Below, one piece after another: positions 28,496 through 41,356 of a DNA stretch of 64,000 nucleotides (position 1 is its first letter; each line of letters starts with the position of its first letter). The stretch lies in contig NC_064440.1 of the NCBI RefSeq assembly GCF_023343835.1, positions 28,899,537-28,963,536 of the forward strand, given 5' to 3'. The DNA comes from Lagopus muta (taxonomy: Eukaryota; Chordata; Aves; Galliformes; Phasianidae). Position numbers and translations under genes: made by a program. The notes beneath the pieces were generated by a model. The model had not been told where the DNA came from. It worked only from the letters and a program-made list of their open reading frames with translations, and made no database searches.

Positions 28496-31400
28496 AGACA
28501 TTTGGAGAGAATCTTGTGGGTTAGGCTTCTTTTTGCTAGTCTCCTTTCTGCCTAGTCTCTATGACTGCAGCTCCCAAGCACCCAGCATTTTTGGTACTTT
28601 TCCTCCAGAAGTCACAAAGGCTCTTCAAAGGCCTTGCATCCTTCCCCGCCCCTTCCCCCTCCCCCCCCCAGTGAAAATAAATCACTCCTACAAAACAAAC
28701 TACAGTGCAAATGTTATCATTTGTAACCCATTTAGCCTGCAGGTGTTAATTTAAGTTTTAACATTTAAAACAGTTTCCCATGGCAGCATGTAAATACAAG
28801 GTATGGCCAGCGCAAGCAGACCCACATTGAGTATGGCTATATTGTTTGGAGTTATTTATTTCTGCCTGTCACAGATCCTGGCAAAACTTGACCTCGTTAC
28901 TCTCTTATGCCTCTGCATGCGTTCAAGACACTGCAGTGACTTTGAGACTGAAGCAGAGCACATGGGAGATGCTACTGTCCTAACGTCGTTGCTATAAGAG
29001 GTGGTCTTGTTGCCCCTAACGGTACCACAATTGCTGCTTCAGTTGAGCCAAATCTGTCCAAAACAGAGCATACTTTCAGCAGGCCGCATTGCTATCAGAA
29101 GCTCTCCAGATGAGAAGACCTTGCTCCGCAGAGATACCGCAAATAATAGGTTTTGCTCCTCTTTCCTCGCCCATAGAAATGATACTTTCCTTAAATACTG
29201 ATTCTTCCCTAAAAATACTCAGCTTTAGTCCTGCCTAGCACAAAACAGTTCAGACCATGCAGTTAAGCCTTGCCAAAATTGCAGCAGACTGAGAGCACGT
29301 GCCAATAAGCAGCAATCACACAAGCTGCCCTTGGAAACAGAGCCAAACAAGACCAGCCAGTGCATTTGTACAGACTGAAGACAAGCAAGAACCAAGAAAA
29401 AGAGCACAGCACCAAGAAGATGCTGCCTACTTAGCGTTTGCTTGGAAAAAGAAGCAGGAGGGACTAGGAACTTTCCTCTGCAAGGAAAAGGTCATCAGCC
29501 GCCCAGAGATGGCAAAGCAAGGTATCCTCAAACAGCCATTTCTTTCCACCTCCCAGTTTAATGAAAGGGTGCATAATCAAGGGAAACAAAACAAAGCCTG
29601 CTTCTGTAATCTAGTACTTCTAAGTTACACATAGCCTGGTGTTCCTCACGCTGTGATTTATTTGTCCATGCTCTGTATTTCAAAATGATCGTGTTGGCTA
29701 TGTGCTGCCCAGAACAGCCAGCTGGCATCCCAGGGCTGTTGCCCTGCAACAGGACTGCCTTTGGGGCAACATAATCTGTAGGGAGGTAATGACCCAGGAA
29801 GAGGGAAGAAGAAACGTGAAAGAGTGACCCAAAGCCCACAACAAGTTTTCAGGCCTGGCATTCAGGAAAACCATTTCTGACTTGAGATAAACCAGAGCTA
29901 GGGTGGAGGGGGAAGAAGGAAAGCAAAGCCCCAGAACAAAATGACCCCACCATCTCCTTATATGCATACACTCAGGAAAAGCTGTCCCAGTTGTCAAAGA
30001 TCAAGTGTTATGCATTCAGAGCATAAATGACAGCAGCAGGACATCACGAGCTGCGATCCAGCTAAAGATACAAAAATATTTCCCTGAAGTTGCATTGCAG
30101 TCGTGTTTATTTTCTTTGTGCCATTTCACACAAGGCAGCGCTGCCTTCCTCTCCGCGCTGCTCCCAGCAGCCTGCAGGGAACGGCCACGCTTACTGATGT
30201 CCTTATTTAACACTTCAGTCATTCCACACACTCCTTCACAGAGGACGCCAGGGCTTTGAGACAGGCCCGCCAGCAGGTGCGCTGGGACTCGCCACGCTGT
30301 GCAGGAGTACAAACACCAGCTAATTAAATCTATTGTTAAAACAATTTGTTTCTTGCTGGGGCTGACTCGCCTGGAAGCATCTGAACTAGGCAGGTTTCAT
30401 TTCTGAGGGCAGACTGCCACCTTCACTCGGGAGCTCCTCACCCTCCACACGTTGTTTTAGATTTAAAGCTCAGATCACGAGCAGGGAAGGGAGCTGTACT
30501 GGAATCAGAAGAAAATTAAAAATCCCAAGCCAAACTGCAAGCCCTCCCTTAGCACGAGCAGTGCTCAGTGGGAATACCCACCATTCAGTCAGGGACAGTC
30601 CAGCCAGCAGCCCAGTGTTCTGGGAAACAAAGCAACAAATACAATGCAAGGTCTTCTACAGAAGGATACACCCTGCCACTTGAGCAACCAAGTCTGTATT
30701 CACTCCCCAGCAACCAGCCCTTCTCACTGGGCTGATGATTCAAGCACTTCTTAGGAAGCATTTGAGCATGGATCTTGAGAGCAAATCATGAAAGCAGCCT
30801 CTCACAGCTTCCATACCTTGTACACATCTTCGTAGCCATACTCTTTCACTAGCAACTTTCCAACTTTGCATACCATAGACTGTCATGTCCTAATTACAGA
30901 GCTCTGCAGCACTTAATTGGGCAAAAATTAATTACAATATGTGCCAGACAAGTAAACCTCCTTCTGAATACATAATGCTCTGCAATGAGGTTCTCCACAG
31001 ACAGGTAAGTAGATCAGTAGAAGGAAGAGATTTCAGAGGCACTCATTTGGGATAGCTAAACCACAAAACACTTATCTGCTTTTCTAACTTAATTGTATTT
31101 GGATTTAACTGCCATAACTCAGTGTGGTAATAAAAGCTTCTAATTTCCCCAGTTTTCTCTTGACCCCCATCACCACGCAGCTCCACTTCCACCAACCCAA
31201 GAGGGCCCTGCTGCATTCAGCTGTGCCCAGCAGTTCTTGGGCTCTTCACTTCAAGTCTCACACCCCACTCTGCTCCAGTTATATCCAAACTTATTAATGC
31301 TCTTTACTAGTTTATTCAGTGCTTGTGGTTCGCTCAGCTCTTCTGCCCACTGCAAAGCATTATTTTGCTATGAAACACATTCTGAGATATATCCTTGAAG

Positions 31401-32097
31401 CAGTTCACAAAAGAAATCAGGGAACAAAATAGTCCCTTAGGAGACTTAGGGAGTGACACCTCCAACCAGGCTCTCCGACACTGAAGAGAAAAAGCTGGTG
31501 AAAAGCCCTAGGCAGCTGATTTTCCCTAGCTCTCTATTAAGCCAGGCTTACTGCAGGTATGAAAGCGTAAAATCTCAATCTTCGCTCCTTCCAAAAGGGA
31601 TTTTGGTACAGAACCAACAGGAAAACCCCCTACTCCCCAAACTGTGGGATTGGTCCCTTTTGTCTCTCACTTCAATCTCACTGATTGCCTTCAGGCTTGA
31701 GATTTGGCAGGTGAAGCCCTGCAATGCCAGCTGCAACAACATGCTTCAGGTCAGCCAATTATCCCTTTCCATCCTTCACCTCCCTTGGCACTTACTGAGG
31801 TGCTCAGAAGCTGCCCAAGGGATGGTGATGTGGCCCACTGCCATGCACCAGTTCCCAACTCCTTGCCTCATGTTTTATATCCCCCATATGATTTAAACTC
31901 TCATTTGCATGAAGAGATGTTTCTGGCACGCTGGAAGTGCCAGATTCAGGTTTCTCTTTCATGGCTGAGCAAGCTTAGGTAATCAAATGGATGTCCATAG
32001 CGTTTTTTGTTTGGCATTCAGTGCATCCTGATGAATTTCTAGATCTCTTGTAGGTCCTGCAACTAACTACACGGATTTGTTGTGTTTGAACAGAAGG
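28496..32097. other. Intergenic, no gene supported
   Basis: About 3.6 kb of non-coding sequence with only short open frames on both strands. Near 30.9-31.1 kb there is an AT-rich patch with several TTAATT cores. I see no element that I can name. Confidence 0.45.
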
Positions 32098-32278
32098 ACG
32101 TAGCACTGTCACTGCTGCCCAGAGGAGCTGTGGATGTTCTCTCCCCGGAGGCACTCAGGGCCAGGTTGGACGGGGCTCTGGGCAGCCTGATCTGCTGGGT
32201 GGTAACCAGCCCACGGCAGGGAGATGGAACTGGGTGATCTTGAAGGGCCCTCCAACCAGAGCTGTTCTGTGATTCTCT
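32098..32278 (+). mobile_element. CR1 LINE 3' tail fragment
   Basis: It contains GCTGCCCAGAGGAGCTGTGG, GGCCAGGTTGGACGGGGCTC and CTGGGCAGCCTGATCTGCTG, and it ends CCTCCAACCAGAGCTGTTCT then GTGATTCTCT. These are standard CR1 3'UTR words. It is truncated at the 5' end. Confidence 0.88.
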
Positions 32279-34288
32279 AATATGGGTAAGATCTGAGGGC
32301 AGAGAGCTGCAAGGATCACATCTGCTGTGAACATCAGATCCCCTCATCTACCAAAGGTGCAAAACAAAAAATAAAATAAAAATCAGAGCAAGAGTATTTC
32401 AAGCAAACACCAATCCCTGAAACATGCAAGGAAGGAAACAAAAACAAACAGCAACCTATCACCAAACGTAACTTTCTACCTGCATCTTTGTTTTTCTCCA
32501 GTGCCAGTGCTGCTGTTGCTGCCAGGAAGGAGCTGTGGGCCCATGGCAAACCCCAGGCTGCGGTTGTACATGCATGCACACGGCTTCCATAAAACACTCA
32601 GAGGTGAGGCTTTGCACTTAGCTCCTTTTGCTTCTATTCCTTCGGCTTTTCACGTCCTTTTAATACCAGCACCCAAAATAACTTCACAGTTTGATTCTGC
32701 AGAAAAGGATCAAGGGTAGCCACAGCGTCTCAGCTTCCGAGACAGCTTGTGCCTGGTGGACTTTTCCTGGGATCTGGCCCATTTTTCCAACTGCTCAGAC
32801 ATCACACAGGCCAGAGATCAATTACCTGTGAATAGCTCACTGCACAGAGCTTGGCAAATGGGGGGCAGATGACACTGCTAACAAAATGAGAGCGCTTACC
32901 AATCATGTAATGTACTTTACTGGCTACACCCTCTTCACCAAGTGCCTGAACCTGCTGCAAGACAGCCTCTGCTGTCATCCGTCGGCATCGCAGAGAACAA
33001 ACCCGTGTACCGCCGGCTTAGCCGGCAGTGTACAGGAGGGGGAGCATTTGCTGCAGGATCTGCTGTTTCCCCATTGCCAGCTGGCCTTGCTTTCCCGGCC
33101 CCTTGGAGGTACTGCAACGCTGGTGCACGGCACAGGGCTTTTTCTCGGTTAGGTCGTTCCGGGGGTTTCAAAGAGCTTTCCCATCAGCGAGGATCTTACC
33201 TGCAAGTTTTGGGACATACCTATGACATGAAATTCCCACTATGCTATAGCTACACAAACATCCTCCCTTCTGTCAGATCTCGGGATGGCATTTTCCTGAG
33301 ATATACTGCTATCAAGAAGGGAAAGGAAGCCTGGTGTAAGCCTTTTCCTTTGTGAAAAGGCACTGCTTTATTCATTCAGTTATGTTTAGTCACCTCCAAT
33401 TCCCAACTCCTCTGAGAAGCACAGCTCCAACCCCTGCTGAAGTCACTGTGGTTGTGATTCACAGCCTAGATGGAATTGTCAGGAATCCACCATTCAGAAG
33501 GCAGAAAGCCCAGCGCAGTTATTGCTGGCCTAAGCAGAAAGAGACCCTTGGCCCCAGATGAATTCTAGCACCAAAACAGTTGTCAGGAAGGTGCCACCTC
33601 TACCGCCATACCACCAACACCTGCCTCTGGGCTGACAGAATAAAATAGGAGGCATTGCTTTTGGAGCAGCCCTCATATATTCAAAAATCAAAAATAGCAT
33701 TTGGCTTTGTATTCAGAAATGCGGGCGTTTTGTGGTCTTAGGCTCCTTTTTATAGTGAGAAAGGAAATGCGTGCATCACGGGGAGGCACTGGTCTGTAAG
33801 CAGCACTGGCCAGAAGTAGCTATTCTTGTGGATGAGGAGTGCTGCAAAGGGAGGAAAGACCATTCCTGCTCTGGGCCCCAGCTTACAGCAAGAGAATGCC
33901 TTGTTTTTATCACGTTTATCAATTCTGATTGAAAGAGAGGGAGTGCAGTTCCAGGTTCAAGAAGCTCAAGAGCTGCTCTTTATGAAAGATAAAGCTCCCC
34001 ATCCATGCCTCACGGAGTCAGAAAGCTGCCTAGAAAACCTTTTCCTGAAATGTTGTAATCAAAACCTGAATATTTACATGTGGCCACGTGGCTTGTAGCT
34101 AGGGATGGAAAAAATCTCTCTGTGTACTTCTGATTTTAATACAACCAGTATCTTGTAGAAGATAGGCATGGATCCCCACGGTGATTGCTTGTCCCAGAAC
34201 ACTCATGTTTAAACTCTCATCGTCAGACACCCCCTATTTTAAAAACTCAAGTGAAGAGCAGAAAAAGGTTAAAAAACCTGTAAAATAT
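32279..34288. other. Intergenic upstream of the TSSK6-like gene, with a small CpG cluster
   Basis: About 2 kb, mostly CpG-poor. The exception is about 32975-33165, where CpG is clearly more frequent and a 15-base palindrome GCCGGCTTAGCCGGC sits at 33012-33026. An open plus frame at 32942-33355 (137 codons) has no recognisable domain. Confidence 0.4.
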
Positions 34289-34345
34289 TTGGTTGAACTA
34301 GAAGATCTTAGAGGTCTTTTCCAACCGTGACAGTTCTGTGATTGA
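34289..34345 (+). mobile_element. CR1-type 3' terminal fragment
   Basis: GGTTGAACTAGAAGATCTTA, then GAGGTCTTTTCCAACCGTGA, then CAGTTCTGTGATTGA. This is the CR1 subfamily tail with the TTGGAGGTCTTTTCCAACC form. Only about 57 bases are left, roughly 255 bases upstream of the kinase ATG. Confidence 0.75.
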
Positions 34346-34590
34346 GCAGTGGGTGTTCTACCCCTATATGTGCACAGGCATGCAGGGGCACTGAAGAGCC
34401 ATGAGGACCCACCTCACACTCTTGACATCACACTTCCCCACAACTCTCTACTCCATCACAATGCCGGGTGAGTCCTGACCCCCACTGGGCACCTGTACAC
34501 AGGAAGGTGAAGATCAACCATTGCCACACAACATGTATTAAGACTTGAAGCCCAGGAGCAAAACACGAGCTTTGCTAAAGCGTATTGTAA

Positions 34591-35433
<843 letters not shown>

Positions 35434-35481
35434 GGGACAATCCTTGCCGGAGACCCCAGCGTGGCAGTCACATTTTAGCAC

Positions 35482-35487
35482 AATAAA
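35482..35487 (+). terminator. Poly(A) signal AATAAA of the TSSK6-like gene
   Basis: CACAATAAATAC lies 48 bases after the stop codon, so the 3'UTR would be only about 65-75 bases. Very short 3'UTRs are common in genes expressed in spermatids. No genomic A-tract follows. Confidence 0.75.
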
Positions 35488-38400
35488 TACTGTAGAAGAA
35501 AAGCACATTAGCAGTTTCTCGATCGTTTTGGGTGGCAGAATGTGAGTGGGATTGAACTTAAACTGCTGGCGAGACAGTGTGGTGGTCAATAACGTGGGCA
35601 GAGAAGGTAGTCAAACCCCTCCACAAAGGAGATAAATGTGCCTGCTGTGGGGTTGGCTTTAAGCCCTGGTGACTGTTGAGTGAAGGGTTAGAGAGCAGCA
35701 TAAGGCTGCTTATGCCAGAGTTGGCTATTTGGTCACACGGGGTCGGGTGCAAGCTCTACCAGCAGCCTTGGTTACCACCAAACTGTGATTGAGCTTTAGA
35801 TCACACAGAAATGTCCAAAAACCCAAGTTTAGAGTAGAATCCTTGAAGACGACTCAATAGCATTACCAAGCCAAAAGTTTTGGTGTGTCTTCAACCAAAG
35901 TCTTGCAGATACTGATTCTTGCCAGCATTTGAAATCTCTGCCAAGAAAAAGCTGATGAGAAGGAAATGCAACTGGCAATGGGGAACACTGAAATGGGAAA
36001 TGGGGAAAGGTGTAACAGAGCTTTTCTAACACCAGATTTCTAGCTCCCACACAAAGTTACCAATTAATCTGTAATCCCTCCCCATATCCACTGTATAGCC
36101 CAGCTGTCAAGCTTTCAGATGGTTAATTAAAGGTAGGAGCTGGCATCTGAAATGCACTTTCATGAGATCTTTCAAGTTGCCTCTCAGCAAGTTCCAAGCA
36201 AGCTTCCAGTGAAGCTGAAGTCAAAAGGAAACTTTCCTGTTGGGTGGTCCACTAATCCCGGTCTCATTAGTGCCCTGTGAGCTAACATAGCACAGCCCTG
36301 ACAGGGGACGTCTGAAACGAACAGAGCCCACGGGGTTCTGCTGGAGGAGAAGGAAACATCTTTTGTAACACAAACATTTTGGGTCTATTAAAAGCAGCAG
36401 TTTAAGTAGAACAAGATGTGGTGGCAGAGTCAGCCCTGGGCTTTTCAGCATGTGGGCTGCAGTGAATTTTGCCACCACCAGACTGACGATTTATTTTATT
36501 CTCAGCTGCAAAATAAAACTTCATTGCAGCAGCAAAGCCCATCACAGAGTAAGGGACGGGATGGGTGTCCTGAGGCCTGTGGCTGGGGAAACAGGCTTGG
36601 AAAGAGGAGCGGGTGATAGGAATGGGAAAGAATAGAGAAATCAAAGGAATGCAGGAAGCACGGATTTCGCTGTGGTGAGACTTTCAGCAAGGCTCTTTTT
36701 CCTGCTAGCCCTCATCTCCAACACCTGCCTTGCTTTTCTCTTGCAGTGACTGAAACAGGGCTATTGCCTGCCTCCTTCTGACAGGCACCACCCAGGTGCT
36801 GCTGTGCAGCCGTTTGAAGATGACAACTCCATGGTTACCAGCCCATTGTTACCTTACACCAAAGCTGTGCCAAAGAGCTCCCCCCTGAAACTAGAGCATG
36901 TGAAAACTTCTCTAGCAACGCAGAAAAGTGAATGATATCCTTAGGCCATAAAACTTACCTTTATAAACAGCAAATAATGTCTCCAGGTCTGAGGCACTGC
37001 CATCTCATAGGCTTTCCAACGTTTCCACAAGGTGGGCTCAGAGATCTGCTCAGGTTGTGACACCTGTGTCTTAGAATCCCTGTGAGCGGCTCTCTGGTGT
37101 CTTGAAGAAATTCTACCCCATTTAATCAGTGAACTAACCATTCCAGAGACATCATCCCCGTGTTCAGCACTGTAGTGATTTCCTCCCGGTGCTCTGTGGT
37201 TTCAGTCCAGCAGCACTTGGCCTGAAACATGGGCTTCATTCCACACAAATGAAAGGAGTGGAGACAGTGGAAGGAGAAAGGGGGCAAGCACATTCATATC
37301 TTGAGCCATTTCATTATATCAAGCATAATTAATAACAATAAAAGTAGTTTCACATTGAATAACAGGAAGTTCCCCATGTGCAGGATTTTCCATGAATCAC
37401 ATTTTCGTTTTCACAGCAAACATTAATCTGGGCACCAGGTGGTACATCTTATCCTCTCGTGTGGCAGTGAGCAGACTGACTGCCTTACCTCAGCTAAGAG
37501 GATTGCATTTCACATTACAGTTTAAAACTTCCCTGGTCTCCAGACTTCAGATCAGATTGTGGATTTGGCTTGAGATGATAAGAAATTGAACAATATTTGA
37601 TGGCCTGGAAAGACGTGAATTCTCTCTCCGACTGCTTCCAAGTCCATCTCATTTTATCTCATGAATGAATAAAAGGGCATACGCTACTACACAAGCAGAT
37701 GGCTTTTTCCCAGTGCTGAATAAAGGATTCAGATTTCCTAACTGCACTTAGCACAGCCAGGAGGGCACACACAGCACAGGACGTGGCTGCCTGCAGAGGC
37801 CGGGCAGGATCCATCCCCTGGAGCTCCTACCAGCAGACAGATGTTTGTTCCCAGTGCTGCCATCCCAGGAGCAGCTCCCAGGGCCTTGCTGGGAGGGAGA
37901 GCTGCTGCCTGCAATGGCTGGCATTCATCTCCCAGCCTCAGAAGATCTCATCCCTTCAGGGAGAGATGCTGAGGGCACAGCAGAGACCTGCTGGGGAGCC
38001 AGGCAATCTGTAGGTGGCAGCACTGAGAGCGGACACCATGGTTTACCTCCTCCATTTCCTAGCATCGAGAAGTATTTCTGGGCAGCACAGCTCACGTTGC
38101 GCTCTACAACAAGAGCAAGCCCTGCTAACACATAGGAAAGTAATTAAATGCCTCTTAGCAAGGCAGTTAAACAACAGTAATGAGACAAGGTCAACAACAG
38201 CGTCATCAGAGCCAGCATGGGAGCTGACAGCCCACAGAGCCCCGTGCTTCCTCACAGGAGTGTCTTTCCAAGGGGTCAGATCCCACCAGATGCTCTCAGT
38301 CCTGCTAAACGATTTTAAAGCAGATAGCAGCTCCTCCGTGTGGTCACTTTGCCTGTCCTCCGTGTCCCACGTTGACCCTCTCAAAGCACAGCTGGCAACG

Positions 38401-41266
38401 TCGCTTTGTCGGTCGTGCACTGCACAGCACTCTCAGATCTGCATGCTCTCCAGAGGGGAACAAACACGCCATTCCCATTACAACCTTGATTAAAAATACG
38501 GCTTGAGGGCTCGCTGCAGCTGAATTAGCTTTAGCTTGAACTCTGGCATTGGCATGGGAGGGGGAGGAAAGGAGAGGGAAAGGTGAGGGAGAGGTTTATG
38601 CAGCTCACTAGCACTGGAGATGGTGAGCAAACAGCCTCACTCGGGAGACACCAGGCAACGCTCACTAATTACAAGCAAAATATATGCGTTGCTGTCTCAA
38701 ATACAGTGATAGTCCTTGGCTCCTCATTTGCATGTTTGTTAGCTTATTAATAGGATACCTGTCTTGGAACACCTAAAACACACCATCATGCACGTCTGCA
38801 GCAGGTCATTTATGAGAACAAGTTGCCTCTCTTTCTATCTCACATGCTTCTCCCCTGTCCAGAGAATGGTTCAAACCGCACCATCCAGGGCAAACTGTAA
38901 TTGATGAATAAATCTTGGAAAAGCAATTTTGCTTTCTGCACATTATGCAGACAATTAACTTTCCTGACATTGAGAGCCACATTTATTTACAAGCGACGGA
39001 CCCAGAGAATTGCTGGAGGAAGGACCCATGGGACGGTTGGACCTACTGGAAACCCACAAAGAAATACATATGTATTTACATTATTCATATGGTTAGTGAG
39101 AGATATTTCTCTGCTTCTTCCTGCTCCAGAACCTGGAAGGAAGCAGTGCCACGAGTGCAGAGCTGGGCTGGGTGCTGCTGCTGTGCTCCTCATCTTTTTC
39201 CTTGCAGGAGCACATAGAGGCGACTGCAGCCGTTCCCCTCACACCACACATTCCGTTTTATCTTTACAGAAGAAAAAGGAACATCAGTTGCTATCTTTCA
39301 GTAGATGCTATTGCAGGCAGCGCCTGGCAGGAAGGCTCTTGTGGAGACAACTGCACTGGTGGTTTGGAATGGAGAGCCACCCTGTCAGCAGATTGAATCT
39401 ATTACAAATGCTATCCTCAAGACGTCATGCGGGATCCAAATTTCAGACCTGCAACTCAGCACATATTTTATCTGCAACACTCATAAAACACCCGCGTTCT
39501 CAATTGCACTCTGCTCCGTCTCTTTGGTTTTATTCTACCCCCAAATTTGCTGCATGCCCCAGATTGCAAAGAGGAGAGCACAGCAGTGCGTCAGATGCTC
39601 GGCAAGTCAGCACCACAGCCCTACAGAATACATGGTGCCAAGCTGCAATTTCATGCCAAAATAAGGCACAAACTGTAATCGTTGTCAAAGAAACACAAAC
39701 TAACAGCACGCAAAAGGTAGTTCTAGTCATGGGGATACTTTTCCAACAGTAGGTGAACAGACACCACCTTGGTTCTATCACTTACGTGCCTTGAGAGCTT
39801 GCTCTCCTCACAGATAAATGCAAATCTCTTCCACAGAGACAAACCCACAACGGCCAGGAACAGCGGGGAACAAAGCATAAGGTCAGCGCATGGGGAGACT
39901 CCATCAATGGGCCATCCATCCAGCTGCCACATGGGAGCAGGGGCCGGAAACGTTCCTCGGAGCTGGTAGGAGAAGGACGGACTGTCATAAAAAAGCCCAG
40001 GGAGCCATGGAAGGCTGAAGAACAAAAAAACAGCACATTGTGTCCAAAGCAAGTTCAACAATTTTCCCAGCTCGCTGAATTGTGGGAACTTTTGCTTTTC
40101 CAGGGAATAACTATGCTATTTTTAGCTTTTTTATTATACAATTTGTCACAGGCTGTCTCAGGAGGCTATCAACAATCGGTTTCAAACAGATCTGACCACA
40201 AACACTTCTCCACATGTGATTTAGAACATCTGGACCCGCAGAGGCAGCTTTCAACGCATGCCAGCAGCGCGTTTCTTCTTGCTTCCATCCTTGCATCCGT
40301 TGTCCAAGCGCACGTAGGAAGCAGATTCAGACTCGAAAGCTACAGCCATACCTCTACGCTTTGCACTTACTTGGAGGAGCTGGGAGAAGAGATGTCGTGC
40401 CGCTGGAAGCAGAGCACAGTGCATTGCTGGTAGCGCATTCCAGGCATCGCCGAGCTGCCTCGATTGGTACGTCACATCCCTAAGGACAGGGGATGGGATC
40501 TGGGCCTGGAGGAGTGCCAGCAGCACGCTCACATCAATACTGCATCTACAGATCAGGAAAGGAGGTGCATGCTCCTCTGCTACGTTCCAGCCGTGTGCAC
40601 CAGATCTATGTTCGGTGCACAGGAGGCTCCAGCCATCATAGGAAACCTCGCCAGACAGCCTTTGTAGGTAGCGTGTAAATTCACGGAGCAGTTGTTCAAT
40701 AAATTTGAGAAGGGGATGGGAAGATATGAAAAAGGAATCCAAGCAAATAGCAAAGGAAATGACATTATGATCCCAGCTGGAAGTGCTGTAATGATCAGTT
40801 TGGTGTCTGCATAGAAACCTGCATGAGAACGGAGAGACTCATGCTCCTGTGGAGCCGATGAGGATTTAACATCAGCGGGAGGGGGGGAAAGGTTTTGCAC
40901 AGTCATTAATTTTGTGTTCCTCTTTAACTTCTCTTTCATAATCCTCACATACGCAGTGCTATCACACAGCAGCCCACATTCCCACTGCCTTCTGCCTTGC
41001 CAGTTTGGGTTCCCCGCAGCCGGCCAAAGCTGCGATCGTTGGACAGATGCTGTGGTGCTAACCCCAAACCAATCCCCGTGCAAACACCATGGTGTGACAG
41101 CTCAGCCGGCATAGGAGCAGGAGGAAATCTCTCCCCTGCCAGTCACAGGCAGGTGCTGGGCATTACCTCCATGGGCAGCAGCTCCTTCACCACTGAGGAC
41201 AGCTCGCCCTGCAGCCCTCACTACCAGAACCAGAACTGCACTGGGTACGTGGACTGTGGCCCTGTG

Positions 41267-41320
41267 CTTAAGCAAGACAGAGCACTTCAAAGTCCTGGAT
41301 TTGAATCCCGTTTTGCTCCA
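41267..41320 (+). mobile_element. Possible MIR (tRNA-derived SINE) fragment
   Basis: GCTTAAGCAAGACAGAGCAC followed by CCTGGATTTGAATCCCG and TTTTGCTCCA resembles the core of MIR (TTAAGAGCA, then CCTGGGTTCGAATCCCGGCT). It is short and diverged, so the call is tentative. Confidence 0.35.
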
Positions 41321-41335
41321 ATCCCTTTTCAAAAC

Positions 41336-41356
41336 CTTTTTTTTTTTTTTTTTTCC
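41336..41356 (+). repeat. Poly(T) tract
   Basis: About 17 or more T in a row, ending in CCTTTTT. It could be the reverse of a poly(A) tail, but no element body was recognised next to it. Confidence 0.8.

Noticed and set aside
39723-40061. Minus-strand 112-codon hydrophobic frame
   Set aside because: No homology recognised; it partly overlaps the end of a longer plus-strand frame, and no promoter or splice evidence was seen.
41267-41325. tRNA gene suggested by a B-box-like word
   Set aside because: The T-arm does not pair correctly and no acceptor or anticodon arm can be drawn; a MIR fragment explains the word better.
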